The notes under the pieces were generated by a model. That model was not told the DNA's origin, ran no database searches, and worked only from the letters and a program-made list of their open reading frames with translations. The position numbers were made by a program, and so were the translations under genes. From Rhodococcus jostii RHA1 (GTDB lineage Bacteria; Actinomycetota; Actinomycetes; Mycobacteriales; Mycobacteriaceae), in assembly GCF_000014565.1 (NCBI RefSeq), contig NC_008268.1, forward strand, positions 7,072,501 through 7,136,500: a stretch of DNA of 64,000 bases, written 5' to 3'. The stretch's first letter is position 1, and each line of letters opens with the position of its first letter. Shown here piece by piece: positions 46,699 through 56,797 of this stretch.

Positions 46699-48315
46699 CT
46701 AGCTACGCGGCACGTGGACGGTGAACAACGCACCGCCGGTGCCGGGTGCGTCCGAGACGGCCGCGGACCCGCCGTGCTGGGAGCTGACGAGACGGACCAG
46801 GGCGAGCCCGATCCCGCGGCCGCCGGGGGTGCCCGGCTTCGAGGTGACCCCGCGCGAGAAGATCTCCTCCCGCATCGACTCGGGAACTCCGGGCCCGGAA
46901 TCGGCGACCTCGATGAGGATGCCGTCGTCGTCGGTGATCCGGATCGAGATCCGCGCGTCCCGGCCGCCCTCGGACACGTCGACGGCATTGTCGATGAGGT
47001 TGCCGAGGACGGTGATCACGTCGGTGGCGAGTTCGGGGTCGAGGGCGTGCAGGTGCGAGTCGGGTTCCAATGTCAGTGACACCCCGGTCTCGGCGGCGAG
47101 CGACGTCTTCGCGATCAGCAGCGCGGCGACAGCCGGATCTGAGATACGTTGCGTGACAGCATCACTGATCTCCGCTCGGCGGCGGGTGAGGGTGCCGACG
47201 AAGTCGGTGACGGCGTCGTAGTCGCCGAGCTGCGTCAGACCCGAGATCGTGTGCAGCTGGTTGGCGAACTCGTGCGTCTGCGCCCGCAGGGTGTCGGTGA
47301 CACTCTTGTGCGAGGACAGCTGGCTCTGCATTGATGCCAGTTCGGTGCTGTCGCGCATCGTGGTGACGGTGCCGATCTTGTGTCCCTGGCTGGTGGCCGC
47401 GCGCCGGCTCAGCGCGAGCATGCGCGACGACGTCGACAGCACCACGTCGCGGCCGTCCTCCCCGTTGAGGAGGTACTGCCGGACGGCGGGGTCGAGCGCG
47501 ACGTCGTCGACGTGTCGGCCGACGGCGTCGTCGGTGAGGTCGAGCAGTTCCTGTGCGCTGTCGTTGAGCACGGTGATCACCCCGTCGGGGTTCACCGCGA
47601 CCACACCCTCGCGGATGCTGTGCAAGAGGGCCTCGCGATGGTCGGCAAGGCTTGCGATCTCGGCGATTTCGAGTCCACGGGTGTGGGTCTTGATCCGGCG
47701 GGACAGCAGCCACGAGCCGAGAAGCCCGAGACCGGCGCCGATTCCGAGATACAGGAGCAGGCGCGCCCCCGCGCTGCTGAGCAGGTCCCAGACGGACGGG
47801 TAGTCGTCGCTGACGGTCACGACCGCGAGGACGTCCCCGGTGGCGGACAGGATCGGGACGTGTCCGACGATGGCGCGGCGTCCGTCGACGTCCACGTCGC
47901 CCGACCAGGCCCGCCCGGTCATCACATCGCTGGCGCCGAGTTCGGCGGGCACCCCGAGCCGCGTCGGATCGGACGACACGGTCACCGCCCCGTTCGGTGC
48001 GACGATCTCGGCGAGCGTGGCGCCCGACAGGTTGACGGCGCGATCGACCTCCGGCGCCAGCACGCGCTCGACCGAGCGGTCCGACAGCTGATCGCGCACC
48101 ACCGGCGTCGACGCCACGTTCTCGGCCACCGCGATCATGCGCTGCCCCTGGAGGTCGCGGAACTCCACGGTCGACTGGTGGACCGACACGGCGGCCACCG
48201 CGAGCAGTACGACGCCGACGACGACGAGCTGGAGGAGCAGGACCTGGCCCGCGAGGCTACGCACGCGGGGATGAAGTGGTGACCACAATGAACTTAAGTT
48301 CCATTTCGTTCGCAT
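46699..48315 (-). CDS. Sensor histidine kinase, CitA/DcuS type
   Basis: 538 residues. Membrane helices at about 24-46 and 184-204 flank an extracytoplasmic sensor (about 47-183) of the CitA/sCache type. A cytoplasmic PAS domain (about 222-330) follows. The phospho-acceptor is His348 (THEFANQLHTISGL). The ATPase domain has NLIDNAVD, DSGPGVP and GRGIGLALV. Such kinases sense C4 dicarboxylates, citrate or other tricarboxylates. Divergent from tctC, 67 bases apart. Confidence 0.92.
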   Translation of the reverse strand: MRTKWNLSSLWSPLHPRVRSLAGQVLLLQLVVVGVVLLAVAAVSVHQSTVEFRDLQGQRMIAVAENVASTPVVRDQLSDRSVERVLAPEVDRAVNLSGATLAEIVAPNGAVTVSSDPTRLGVPAELGASDVMTGRAWSGDVDVDGRRAIVGHVPILSATGDVLAVVTVSDDYPSVWDLLSSAGARLLLYLGIGAGLGLLGSWLLSRRIKTHTRGLEIAEIASLADHREALLHSIREGVVAVNPDGVITVLNDSAQELLDLTDDAVGRHVDDVALDPAVRQYLLNGEDGRDVVLSTSSRMLALSRRAATSQGHKIGTVTTMRDSTELASMQSQLSSHKSVTDTLRAQTHEFANQLHTISGLTQLGDYDAVTDFVGTLTRRRAEISDAVTQRISDPAVAALLIAKTSLAAETGVSLTLEPDSHLHALDPELATDVITVLGNLIDNAVDVSEGGRDARISIRITDDDGILIEVADSGPGVPESMREEIFSRGVTSKPGTPGGRGIGLALVRLVSSQHGGSAAVSDAPGTGGALFTVHVPRS

Positions 48316-48329
48316 AGGTGACGTGCATC

Positions 48330-48340
48330 ACCCCTGGGGT
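48330..48340. promoter_or_regulatory. G/C-stretch palindrome ACCCCTGGGGT in the kinase-tctC gap
   Basis: Near-perfect dyad in the only control region shared by the kinase and tctC genes, 43 bases before tctC. It could be a response-regulator site or a RamA-type G/C-stretch site. Confidence 0.5.
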
Positions 48341-48382
48341 TCAGTATTGCGGAAGATCACATTCATGGCGAAATGAGGAACG

Positions 48383-49372
48383 ATGTCGAGAACAGGTAGC
48401 GGGAGCAGGGTACGCGCGCTGCTCCTGCTCGCGCTCGTAGGCCTCCTCGCGGCCGGCTGCGGGGTCACCCGCGGCGAGGACGAGGGTTTGCACAGAGTGC
48501 GGATGATGGTTCCGAACAGTCCGGGCGGCGGCTACGACCTCACGGCGCGGACCGCGGTGAAGATCATGGAAGACGAGGGCATCACCGGCCGCGTCGAGGT
48601 CTTCAACGTGATCGGCGCAGGTGGAACGGTCGCGATGGCCAGGCTGATGAACGAGGCCGGCAACGACGACCTCATGATGATGATGGGTCTGGGTGTGGTC
48701 GGCGCCGGCTACACCAACGGATCCACCGCACGGGTCTCCGAGGCCACCGCGCTGGCCAAGGTGGTCGAGGAGCAGGAGGGCATCCTCGTGCCCGCGGATT
48801 CACCGTTGCAGACCATCGATGACTTCGTGGCCGCATGGCGCGCCGACCCGGCGTCGATCACCATCGGCGGCGGTTCCTCGCCCGGCGGCCCGGACCACCT
48901 GTTCCCGATGGAGACGGCGCGGGCGGTCGGAGTGGACCCGAACGCGGTGAACTACGTGTCCTACGACGGCGGCGGCGACCTGTTGACGGCCCTTCTCGGC
49001 CAGAAGATCACCGCAGGCACGTCGGGACTCGGCGAGTACGTCGACCAGATCGAGGCCGGCCAGGTCCGGGTCCTCGCGGTGTCGGGGAACGAGCGGGTCG
49101 AGGGTATCGACGCGCCGACGCTCACGGAGGCCGGCGTGAACCTGACCTTCACCAACTGGCGGGGAATCCTGGCGCCGCCCGGACTGTCCGACGGCGCCAA
49201 GGCCGACATGGTCGAGGCGCTCCAAAAGTTGCACGACACACCGGAATGGAAGGAGGCCCTGGTGAAGAACGGTTGGAGTGACGCCTTCACGACGGGACCG
49301 GAGTTCGAGCAGTTCCTCCGGGACCAGGACGAGCGGGTCTCGTCCACCCTGGCCGAATTGGGGCTGACATGA
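48383..49372 (+). CDS. tctC: Tripartite tricarboxylate transporter, substrate-binding lipoprotein
   Basis: 329 residues. Lipobox LAAGC, Cys26. TctC/Bug fold: MMVPNSPGGGYDLTART is the ligand loop, VFNVIGAGGTVAMARL and GGGSSPGGPDHLFPMETARA the others. GAGGAAC precedes ATG 48383. It captures a carboxylate outside the membrane for TctA/TctB. The stop overlaps tctB (ATGA). Confidence 0.93.
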   Translation: MSRTGSGSRVRALLLLALVGLLAAGCGVTRGEDEGLHRVRMMVPNSPGGGYDLTARTAVKIMEDEGITGRVEVFNVIGAGGTVAMARLMNEAGNDDLMMMMGLGVVGAGYTNGSTARVSEATALAKVVEEQEGILVPADSPLQTIDDFVAAWRADPASITIGGGSSPGGPDHLFPMETARAVGVDPNAVNYVSYDGGGDLLTALLGQKITAGTSGLGEYVDQIEAGQVRVLAVSGNERVEGIDAPTLTEAGVNLTFTNWRGILAPPGLSDGAKADMVEALQKLHDTPEWKEALVKNGWSDAFTTGPEFEQFLRDQDERVSSTLAELGLT

Positions 49373-49908
49373 CCGCGCCCGCAGAACCGTCCGCAGTCTC
49401 CGCGGACGCGGCCCCGGCGCCGAAGCGGCGGGACTACGCACAGTTCATCGTCTGCGCGGTGATGGCCGTGGTCGGGGTCTTCCTCATCGTCGACGCACTG
49501 TCGCTCAGCGACGGTTTCGCGAAGGTCGACCCGGTGGGTCCGCGACTGTTCCCGCTCGTCATCGGCGGGGGACTCCTGGTCTTCGCCGTGATGCTCGCCG
49601 TCGCGATCCTGAGGGGCTCCACCGGGGAAGCCGACAGCGGCGAGGACGTCGATCCGGACTCGCCGGGTGACTGGAAGACGGTGGGCCTGCTCGTCGGGTT
49701 GTTCGTGGTGACCATCGCACTCGTCGACTTCCTGGGCTGGGCGATCATCGGCACCGTCCTGTTCGCCGGGGCCGCAACCATTCTGGGCAGCCGGCACTGG
49801 GTGCGCAACATCGCGATCGGGGCCGTGCTCGGATTCGGCAGCTTCTACGCGTTCTACGTCGGGCTCGGAATACCGCTGCCCGCAGGCATTCTGGACGGAA
49901 TTCTCTGA
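49369..49908 (+). CDS. tctB: Tripartite tricarboxylate transporter, small membrane subunit
   Basis: 179 residues, four membrane helices, TctB/DUF1468 family ([40 protein letters not shown]). A ~25-residue Ala/Pro-rich N-terminus. ATG 49369 overlaps the tctC stop; tctA starts one base after its stop. Confidence 0.9.
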   Translation: MTAPAEPSAVSADAAPAPKRRDYAQFIVCAVMAVVGVFLIVDALSLSDGFAKVDPVGPRLFPLVIGGGLLVFAVMLAVAILRGSTGEADSGEDVDPDSPGDWKTVGLLVGLFVVTIALVDFLGWAIIGTVLFAGAATILGSRHWVRNIAIGAVLGFGSFYAFYVGLGIPLPAGILDGIL

Positions 49909-49909
49909 C

Positions 49910-51469
49910 ATGGACAATCTGAACTGGCTGCTGCAGGGTTTCGAGCAAGCAGCCACCCCCATGAATCTGCTGTACGCGTGCATCGGCGTCCTCCTCGGCA
50001 CGGCGGTCGGCGTCCTCCCGGGCATCGGACCGGCCATGACCGTGGCCCTCCTGCTGCCCGTCACCTACAACGTCAGCCCGAGCGCCGCGTTCATCATGTT
50101 CGCCGGCATCTACTACGGCGGCATGTACGGCGGGTCGACGACGTCGATCCTGCTGAACACACCGGGGGAGTCGTCGTCGGTGATCACGGCGATCGAGGGC
50201 AACAAGATGGCGAAGGCCGGCAGGGCCGCGCAGGCCCTGGCGACCGCCGCGATCGGGTCGTTCGTCGCCGGGTCGATCGGCACGATGCTCCTGGTGCTGT
50301 TCGCTCCCATGGTGTCGAGTTTCGCGGTCACCCTCGGAGCCCCGTCCTACCTCGCGATCATGCTGCTCGCCCTTGTCGCCGTCACGGCCGTCCTCGGAAC
50401 CTCGAAGCTCCGCGGATGCATCTCCCTTCTGCTCGGTCTCGCGATCGGATTGGTCGGCATCGACTTCCTCACCGGCCAGCCGCGTGCCACGTTCGGCATC
50501 CCGCAACTGTCCGACGGGATCGACATCGTCGTCGTCGCGGTCGCCGTGTTCGCACTCGGTGAGGCCCTCTGGGTGGCCGCTCACCTCCGCCGCAAGCCGG
50601 CCGAGGTCATTCCCGTGGGCAGGCCGTGGATGGGGAAGAAGGACTGGAAGCGTTCGTGGAAACCGTGGCTGCGGGGTACCGCGTACGGATTCCCGTTCGG
50701 CGCACTACCCGCGGGCGGTGCCGAACTACCCACCTTCCTCTCGTACATCACCGAGAAGAAACTGTCCAAGCACAAGGACGAATTCGGCAAGGGCGCCATC
50801 GAAGGTGTCGCCGGGCCGGAGGCCGCCAACAATGCCTCGGCGGCAGGCACACTCGTGCCGATGCTGTCGCTGGGTCTGCCGACCAACGCCACGGCCGCGG
50901 TCATGCTGACGGCCTTCGTGTCGTACGGAATCCAGCCGGGCCCGACACTGTTCGAGAAGGAACCGCTGCTGATCTGGACTCTGATCGCGAGCCTGTTCAT
51001 CGGCAACTTCCTGCTCTTGGTACTCAACCTTCCGCTCGCACCGCTGTGGGCGAAGCTGCTCCGCACACCGCGGCCCTACCTCTACGCAGGCATCCTGTTC
51101 TTCGCCGCGCTTGGTGCGTTCGCCGTCAACCTCCAGTGGCTCGATCTCGCGCTGCTGCTGACGTTCGGCCTGATGGGTCTGATGATGCGGAGGTTCGGGC
51201 TGCCTGTGCTGCCGTTGATCATCGGCGTCATCCTCGGCCCGCGCATCGAACGGCAACTGCGGCAGAGCCTGCAGCTCGGTGGCGGTGACTGGGGCAGCCT
51301 GTTCACCGAGCCCGTCGCGATCATCGTCTATATCGTGATCGCAGTGCTCCTCATCGCACCCCTCGTCGCCAAGGTCGTCCGCGCGCACTACCCGGTCGCG
51401 GCGCCCGATTTCCCCGACGGACCGGCCGGTGGCGACTCCACCGACACCAGAGAGAAGGCACACGCATGA
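49910..51469 (+). CDS. tctA: Tripartite tricarboxylate transporter, large membrane subunit
   Basis: 519 residues with about 11-12 membrane helices. TctA signatures: [20 protein letters not shown] and [20 protein letters not shown], with [12 protein letters not shown] in the second half. It couples uptake of tri- or dicarboxylates to the ion gradient. The stop overlaps the universal stress gene (ATGA). Confidence 0.93.
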   Translation: MDNLNWLLQGFEQAATPMNLLYACIGVLLGTAVGVLPGIGPAMTVALLLPVTYNVSPSAAFIMFAGIYYGGMYGGSTTSILLNTPGESSSVITAIEGNKMAKAGRAAQALATAAIGSFVAGSIGTMLLVLFAPMVSSFAVTLGAPSYLAIMLLALVAVTAVLGTSKLRGCISLLLGLAIGLVGIDFLTGQPRATFGIPQLSDGIDIVVVAVAVFALGEALWVAAHLRRKPAEVIPVGRPWMGKKDWKRSWKPWLRGTAYGFPFGALPAGGAELPTFLSYITEKKLSKHKDEFGKGAIEGVAGPEAANNASAAGTLVPMLSLGLPTNATAAVMLTAFVSYGIQPGPTLFEKEPLLIWTLIASLFIGNFLLLVLNLPLAPLWAKLLRTPRPYLYAGILFFAALGAFAVNLQWLDLALLLTFGLMGLMMRRFGLPVLPLIIGVILGPRIERQLRQSLQLGGGDWGSLFTEPVAIIVYIVIAVLLIAPLVAKVVRAHYPVAAPDFPDGPAGGDSTDTREKAHA

Positions 51470-51852
51470 TCGTCGTCGGATACACCCCCGACCAGTTCGG
51501 AGGGGCCGCCCTCGAGCACGGCGTCGCGGAGGCGCAGCTGCGCGGGACGTCGCTGCTCGTGATCAACACGTCGAAGGGCGACTCCCTCGCCGACCAGTCG
51601 TTCGCCGACAACGCGCACCTCCAGGAACTCGAAGGCAAGCTGGCCGCGAGCGGGGTCGACCACGAGATCCGGCAGATCGTGGGGGACGAGACCGTCGACG
51701 TGATTCTCGAGGCCATGACGGCGCCCAGCGCGGAACTGCTCGTGATCGGCATCCGCGACCGCACCCCGGTCGGGAAGCTCCTGATGGGCAGCACCGCCCA
51801 GCGCCTGCTGCTGTCCTGCCGCAAACCGGTCCTGGCCGTCAAGCCCGAATAG
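51466..51852 (+). CDS. Universal stress protein (UspA family)
   Basis: 128 residues. [20 protein letters not shown] start; the ATP loop region [20 protein letters not shown] and the end KPVLAVKPE are typical of UspA. Overlaps tctA by ATGA, so it is made with the transporter. Usp genes attached to secondary transporters (such as TeaD with TeaABC) modulate uptake; a similar role here is inference. Confidence 0.88.
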   Translation: MIVVGYTPDQFGGAALEHGVAEAQLRGTSLLVINTSKGDSLADQSFADNAHLQELEGKLAASGVDHEIRQIVGDETVDVILEAMTAPSAELLVIGIRDRTPVGKLLMGSTAQRLLLSCRKPVLAVKPE

Positions 51853-51858
51853 AGCTGC

Positions 51859-51900
51859 TGTGAGTACTTATCAACCGCCGGCGGTTGATAAGTACTCACA
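51859..51900. repeat. Perfect 42-bp palindrome
   Basis: Two 21-base arms with no spacer; the left arm starts TGTGAGTACTTATCAACC, and the centre is CCGCCGGCGG. It starts 7 bases after the universal stress stop and ends 3 bases before the yaaA stop (convergent genes). It would form a cruciform or a very stable RNA hairpin. Likely a bidirectional terminator and possibly a dispersed Rhodococcus repeat. Confidence 0.9.
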
Positions 51901-51902
51901 GG

Positions 51903-52646
51903 TCAGTCGGTGAGGATGATCAGCTCGCGGTCCGACGCCACCTCGACGCGCAGGCCGGCCTTCGACGCCACCCGCGCCACCCCGCGCACGTCCTGGGGTT
52001 CGGCGCGGGAGACTGTGAGCGCGCGTGCCAGCAGACCCTTGTGGTGCTTGTTGAAATGACTGACGACGGTGCGGGTGCCGTCCGGCTTCTCGGTGAGGAC
52101 GGTGGCGATCACGGCCTCGGGGATCGGTCCGAGTTGCTGGTATGTCCCCGACCGCAGGTCGACGACGAGGCCGTCCGCTTCCGCGGCGATCGCCCGGCTC
52201 AGTTCCGGCTTCCACAACGCGCGGAGAGTGCCCAGCCCGGGAAGCTTCGACCCGCCCGACAGTCGGTAGGCGGGGATCAGGTCGCCCGCGCGCACCGCAC
52301 CGAACAGCGCGGATCCCATCGCCAGCCGCGCCAGCGCCTTGGACTTCTGGGCCTTGGTGAACGACTTCGCGTCGAGCGCGTCGAACAGCACACCGGTGTA
52401 GCGCTCCAGTGCGGGCCGGGTGGGGGAGACCCACAGTTTGGCGTTCCGCTCGATCTCGTCGGCCTGGGTGGGGCCGAGGCCGAGCGCGAGCTGCGACGCC
52501 TCCCCGTCCGCTGCCAGCGCGACCAGCGCCTGGACCAGCACTTCGCGGGTTTCGGTGAGCTGCGGCATCGACAGCTCGGCCAGGTCGAGGGGCGCGTCGG
52601 CGCCGCCGTCGGACTTGGTTTCGGAGGGAGGAAGTAGCACCAGCAC
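51903..52646 (-). CDS. yaaA: YaaA/DUF328 family peroxide-stress protein
   Basis: 247 residues. The start [15 protein letters not shown] is the family hallmark, and [15 protein letters not shown] and SGTYQQL are further conserved blocks. E. coli YaaA lowers free iron and protects DNA during peroxide stress; the fold binds DNA. GTG 52646. It is divergent from proS, 56 bases away. Confidence 0.9.
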   Translation of the reverse strand: MLVLLPPSETKSDGGADAPLDLAELSMPQLTETREVLVQALVALAADGEASQLALGLGPTQADEIERNAKLWVSPTRPALERYTGVLFDALDAKSFTKAQKSKALARLAMGSALFGAVRAGDLIPAYRLSGGSKLPGLGTLRALWKPELSRAIAAEADGLVVDLRSGTYQQLGPIPEAVIATVLTEKPDGTRTVVSHFNKHHKGLLARALTVSRAEPQDVRGVARVASKAGLRVEVASDRELIILTD

Positions 52647-52688
52647 GCACGAAACCCTACCGACGCGCCCGGCCCCGTCCCAGCCGAC

Positions 52689-52694
52689 TATTCT
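52689..52694 (+). promoter_or_regulatory. -10 element of a leaderless proS promoter
   Basis: TATTCT, then 8 bases, then GTG 52703. No ribosome binding site. Confidence 0.6.
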
Positions 52695-52702
52695 GGTATC
52701 CC

Positions 52703-54448
52703 GTGATTACCCGCCTGTCCCACCTGTTCCTCCGCACTCTGCGCGACGACCCCGCCGACGCCGAGGTCCCCAGCCACAAGCTGCTGGTCCGCGCCGGTTA
52801 CGTGCGTCGCATCGCGCCCGGCGTCTACTCGTGGTTGCCGCTGGGTCTGCGCGTGTTGCGCGAGGTCGAGCGGGTGGTGCGGGAAGAGATGAACGGCATC
52901 GGTGCCCAGGAGATCTCCCTGCCCGCGCTCCTGCCGCGCGAACCGTACGAGGCGTCCAACCGCTGGACCGAGTACGGCGACGGACTGTTCCGACTGAAGG
53001 ACCGCAAGGGCGGCGACTACCTGCTCGGCCCCACCCACGAGGAACTGTTCGCGCTCACCGTCAAGGGTGAGTACAACTCGTACAAGGATTTCCCGGTCAC
53101 CCTGTACCAGGTGCAGACCAAGTACCGCGACGAGGAGCGCCCGCGGGCCGGCATTCTCCGTGGCCGCGAGTTCGTCATGAAGGACTCGTACTCTTTCGAT
53201 CTCACCGACGAAGGACTGACCGCGTCGTACCGCGCGCACCGCGACGCCTACGAGCGGATCTTCAGCCGCCTCGGCGTCAAGTACGTGATCGTGTCGGCGA
53301 CGTCCGGTGCGATGGGTGGCAGCGCGTCGGAGGAGTTCCTCGCCGAGAGCGAGATCGGTGAGGACACGTACGTCCGCTGCCTCGAGTCCGGTTACGCCGC
53401 CAACGTCGAGGCTGTGAAGACGCTGGCTCCCGAGGCCGTCCCGTTCGACGGACTGCCCGCCGCGAAGGTGCACGACACACCGGACACCCCCACGATCGCG
53501 ACGCTCGTCGACTGGGCCAACGGCGCCGACCTGGGCTGGACCGTCACCGCCGCGGACACCCTGAAGAACATCCTGGTCAAGACCCGGCAGCCCGGTGGCA
53601 AGTGGGAACTGCTCGGCATCGGTGTTCCCGGCGACCGCGAGGTGGACGACAAGCGTCTCGGTGCTTCCCTCGAGCCCGCGGAGTTCGAGTTGCTCACCGA
53701 GGCCGACTTCGCGGCCAACCCCTTCCTGGTCAAGGGCTACATCGGGCCGAAGGCGCTGCAAGCCAACGGTGTTCGTTACCTCGTCGACCCGCGGATCGTC
53801 GACGGCACCAGCTGGATCACCGGAGCCGACGAGCCGGGCAAGCACGTGGTGGGGCTCGTCGCGGGCCGCGACTTCACCCCGGACGGCACCATCGAGGCCG
53901 CCGAGGTTCGCGACGGCGACCCGTCACCCGACGGAGCCGGTGCGCTCGTCGCGGCCCGGGGCATCGAGATCGGTCACGTCTTCCAGCTCGGCCGCAAGTA
54001 CACCGACGTGTTCTCCGTGGACGTGCTCGGCGAGAACGGCAAGCCCGTCCGCCCGACCATGGGCTCCTACGGGGTGGGCGTCTCCCGCCTCGTCGCCGTG
54101 ATCGCGGAACAGCACCACGACGAGAAGGGGCTCCGCTGGCCGGCCGAGGTGTCGCCCGCGGACGTGCATGTAGTGATCGCCAACAAGGACGAGACCGCCC
54201 GGGAAGGCGCCGAGGGACTCGCCGCCGAACTCGACAAGGCCGGTCTCGAGGTGATCCTCGACGATCGCAAGGCGTCGCCCGGCGTGAAGTTCAAGGACTC
54301 CGAACTGCTCGGTGTCCCGCTCGTCGTGGTCGTCGGCCGCGGCTGGGGCGAGGGCAAGGTGGAGGTCCGCGACCGCTTCACCGGCGAGAGCCGCGAGGTG
54401 GCCGCCGAGTCGGCGCTGAGCGAGATCGTCAAGGCCGTCAGGGGCTGA
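52703..54448 (+). CDS. proS: Prolyl-tRNA synthetase, bacterial (ProS type 1)
   Basis: 581 residues. Class II motifs: motif 1 around [20 protein letters not shown], motif 2 [19 protein letters not shown], motif 3 [14 protein letters not shown]. The insertion (INS) editing domain lies between motifs 2 and 3 (about 225-380), and the anticodon-binding domain at the C-terminus. Full-length with editing, as in most bacteria. GTG 52703 fits the -10. Confidence 0.96.
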   Translation: MITRLSHLFLRTLRDDPADAEVPSHKLLVRAGYVRRIAPGVYSWLPLGLRVLREVERVVREEMNGIGAQEISLPALLPREPYEASNRWTEYGDGLFRLKDRKGGDYLLGPTHEELFALTVKGEYNSYKDFPVTLYQVQTKYRDEERPRAGILRGREFVMKDSYSFDLTDEGLTASYRAHRDAYERIFSRLGVKYVIVSATSGAMGGSASEEFLAESEIGEDTYVRCLESGYAANVEAVKTLAPEAVPFDGLPAAKVHDTPDTPTIATLVDWANGADLGWTVTAADTLKNILVKTRQPGGKWELLGIGVPGDREVDDKRLGASLEPAEFELLTEADFAANPFLVKGYIGPKALQANGVRYLVDPRIVDGTSWITGADEPGKHVVGLVAGRDFTPDGTIEAAEVRDGDPSPDGAGALVAARGIEIGHVFQLGRKYTDVFSVDVLGENGKPVRPTMGSYGVGVSRLVAVIAEQHHDEKGLRWPAEVSPADVHVVIANKDETAREGAEGLAAELDKAGLEVILDDRKASPGVKFKDSELLGVPLVVVVGRGWGEGKVEVRDRFTGESREVAAESALSEIVKAVRG

Positions 54449-54462
54449 TCAAACCGCCCCAC

Positions 54463-54511
54463 GCCTTTCGTCCGGACTGTTAGCTTGGCCTGACACGTCC
54501 GGACGAAAGGC
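54463..54511 (+). promoter_or_regulatory. Inverted repeat enclosing a promoter and the next gene's ribosome site
   Basis: Perfect 14-bp arms, GCCTTTCGTCCGGA (54463-54476) and TCCGGACGAAAGGC (54498-54511), with a 21-base spacer. The right arm contains GAAAGG, the ribosome site for GTG 54517. The spacer holds TAGCTT (54481-54486), a possible -10. Read-through RNA from proS would hide the ribosome site; RNA started in the spacer would not. Confidence 0.65.
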
Positions 54512-54516
54512 TTGCT

Positions 54517-56247
54517 GTGACGAATTCCCTGCTGTTCGATCCGACCTCCTACGATCCCGAGCATTTCGATCCGGAGACGCGCAGACTGCTGCGGGCGCTG
54601 ATCGAGTGGTTCGAGTCGCGGGGCAAGAAGCGGCTGCTCGAGGACGATCTCGAGGCCGTGTGGCCCGAGGACTTCCTGGAGTTCGTGAAACGGGAGAAGC
54701 TGTTCGCGAAGTTCCTCACCCCAGCCGACCTGGCGGGCGGCGACCCGGACAAGCGCTGGGACGCCGCACGCAACGCCGCCCTCAGTGAAATCTTCGGTTT
54801 CTACGGTCTGGCGTACTGGTACGCGTGGCAGGTGACCATCCTGGGTCTCGGCCCCATCTGGATGAGCGGGAACCGTGCCGCGAAGGAACGGGCCGCGACG
54901 CTCCTCGACGACGGCGGGGTGCTGGCGTTCGGGCTGTCGGAGAAGGAACACGGCGCGGACGTCTACTCGACGGACATGCTGCTGAACCCTGCGGAGAACG
55001 ACCCGGGCCTCGCGTTCACCGCGAGCGGCGACAAGTACTACATCGGCAACGGCAACGTCGCGGGCATGGTGTCGGTGTTCGGGAGGCGCACCGATGTGGA
55101 GGGCAGCGACGGGTACGTCTTCTTCGTCGCGGACAGCCGCCACCCGGCATACCACCTGCAGGGCAATGTGGTGCACGGCCAGATGTACGTCAGCACGTTC
55201 CGGCTCGAGGACTACCCGGTGCGGGAAGAAGACATCCTCCACACCGGGGTCGCCGCGTTCGAGGCGGCGCTGAACACCGTCAACGTCGGCAAGTTCAACC
55301 TGTGCACGGGATCCATCGGGATCTCCGAGCACGCCTTCTACGAGTCGATCACCCACGCGCACAACAGGATTCTGTACGGAAACCCCGTCACCGATTTCGC
55401 GCACGTGCGCGGAAACTTCGTCGACGCCTACAGCCGGCTGATCGCGATGAAGCTGTTCAGCGCACGCTCTGTCGACTACTTCCGCAGCGCGAGCCTCGAC
55501 GACCGCCGGTACCTGCTGTTCAACCCGATGACGAAGGCGAAGGTCACCTCCGAAGGGGAGAAGGTGATCGCGCTCCTGCACGACGTGATCGCGGCGAAGG
55601 GCTACGAGAAGAACACTTACTTCCGCGAGGCCGCCCAGCTGATCGGCACTCTGCCGAAGCTCGAGGGCACGGTACATGTCAACGTCGGCCTCATCCTCAA
55701 GTTCATGCCGAACTACCTGCTCAACCCGGCGGAGTACCCGGAGATCGGCCCCCGGCTCGACGCTGCCGACGATGCCTTCTTCTGGGCCCAGGGCCCGACC
55801 CGCGGTGCCGGCAGGATTCAGTTCCACGACTGGACGAAGACCTACGAGGCACACTCGGACGTCCCCAACGTGGCCCGGTTCCACGAGCAGGCGACCGCGC
55901 TGAGGGAACTGCTCACCACCGCCCCGCCCGACGCTGCCCAGCAGAAGGATCTCGACTTCCTGCTCGACCTCGGGCACCTGTTCTCGCTCGTGGTCTACGG
56001 GCACCTGATTCTCGAGCAGGCCGCGATCGCCGGCATCGACCGTGATCTGATCGACCAGATCTTCGACTTCCAGATCCGCGATTTCTCCCGTTATGCCGTT
56101 GCGCTGCACGGTAAATCGTCCGCCACCGAGGCGCAGCAGAAGTGGGCGCTCGGTGCGATTCGCCGCCCCGTGGTGGACGCGGAGCGGTTCGCTCGGGTGT
56201 GGGCACAGGTGGAGAACTACGACGGCGCCTACGAAATGCGGCCGTAG
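54517..56247 (+). CDS. Large acyl-CoA dehydrogenase-like flavoprotein
   Basis: 576 residues, longer than ordinary acyl-CoA dehydrogenases (~380-400). The FAD-binding middle domain has LAFGLSEKEHGADVYSTDML (the ACAD S-E-x-x-x-G-S/A-D motif) and KYYIGNGNVAGMVSVFGR. NVGKFNLCTGSIGISEHAFY begins the C-terminal helical domain, and an extra ~150-residue helical end follows. The usual catalytic Glu cannot be placed with confidence. GTG 54517. The substrate is unknown; its own promoter lies in the inverted repeat. Confidence 0.85.
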   Translation: MTNSLLFDPTSYDPEHFDPETRRLLRALIEWFESRGKKRLLEDDLEAVWPEDFLEFVKREKLFAKFLTPADLAGGDPDKRWDAARNAALSEIFGFYGLAYWYAWQVTILGLGPIWMSGNRAAKERAATLLDDGGVLAFGLSEKEHGADVYSTDMLLNPAENDPGLAFTASGDKYYIGNGNVAGMVSVFGRRTDVEGSDGYVFFVADSRHPAYHLQGNVVHGQMYVSTFRLEDYPVREEDILHTGVAAFEAALNTVNVGKFNLCTGSIGISEHAFYESITHAHNRILYGNPVTDFAHVRGNFVDAYSRLIAMKLFSARSVDYFRSASLDDRRYLLFNPMTKAKVTSEGEKVIALLHDVIAAKGYEKNTYFREAAQLIGTLPKLEGTVHVNVGLILKFMPNYLLNPAEYPEIGPRLDAADDAFFWAQGPTRGAGRIQFHDWTKTYEAHSDVPNVARFHEQATALRELLTTAPPDAAQQKDLDFLLDLGHLFSLVVYGHLILEQAAIAGIDRDLIDQIFDFQIRDFSRYAVALHGKSSATEAQQKWALGAIRRPVVDAERFARVWAQVENYDGAYEMRP

Positions 56248-56283
56248 ACAGGGCTCTACGGGGGTGGGGTGGCGTCATCCCTC

Positions 56284-56326
56284 GGGGTGCCGGTTGCGCC
56301 CCCTGGGGTGCCTGTTCCGGTGGGTG
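56284..56326 (+). promoter_or_regulatory. Tandem GGGTG boxes before the first Gly-rich gene
   Basis: GGGGTG at 56284-56289 and again at 56305-56310 (21 bases apart, two helical turns), plus TGGGTG at 56321-56326. The spacer includes GGTTGCGCC, shared with the box pair at 57237. These resemble G-stretch sites of RamA-type regulators. Confidence 0.5.
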
Positions 56327-56383
56327 CGATCGGCGCATTCTTATGTGGCAAGCAAAACCTCACCCCCACAGAAAGATCCACAC

Positions 56384-56797
56384 ATGGCACACACCCTCAA
56401 GCGCACCCTTTCCGCTCTCGCCATCGCGGGCTTCGCCCTCACAGCCGGAGCGGGAATCGCCTCGGCTGATCCGGGTGGCAACGGCGGCACGGCGCCGGGC
56501 GGCACCTCGCAGGGCGGTAACGGTGGCACCTCTCAGGGCGGCGCCGGCGGCGCAGGTGGCAACGGCTCCGGTGGGAACGTCGTCCTCGGCGGTCCGGTCA
56601 TCGGCAGCCCGGGCACTACCACCGGACCCCAGAACGCCGGCAACGGCGGTAACGGCGGTAACGGCGGGAACGCCGGAGATGCCAACGGAGGGAACGCCGG
56701 GGATGCGAATGGGGGCGCCGCGAACGGAGGCGCAGGTGCCGGCGACACGACGACCACGGACAACACCCAGAACTGCGGGTTCGTCTTCTGCTGGTGA
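56384..56797 (+). CDS. Small secreted Gly/Asn-rich protein
   Basis: 137 residues. Signal peptide MAHTLKRTLSALAIAGFALT ending at GIASA-DP. The mature part is almost wholly low-complexity: GGNGGT and GNAGDANG repeats, ending DTTTTDNTQNCGFVFCW with two Cys that could form a disulfide. It recalls PGRS-like tracts but is not a PE protein. ATG 56384; GAAAGATC upstream. Probably a wall-associated surface protein; function unknown. Confidence 0.8.
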   Translation: MAHTLKRTLSALAIAGFALTAGAGIASADPGGNGGTAPGGTSQGGNGGTSQGGAGGAGGNGSGGNVVLGGPVIGSPGTTTGPQNAGNGGNGGNGGNAGDANGGNAGDANGGAANGGAGAGDTTTTDNTQNCGFVFCW

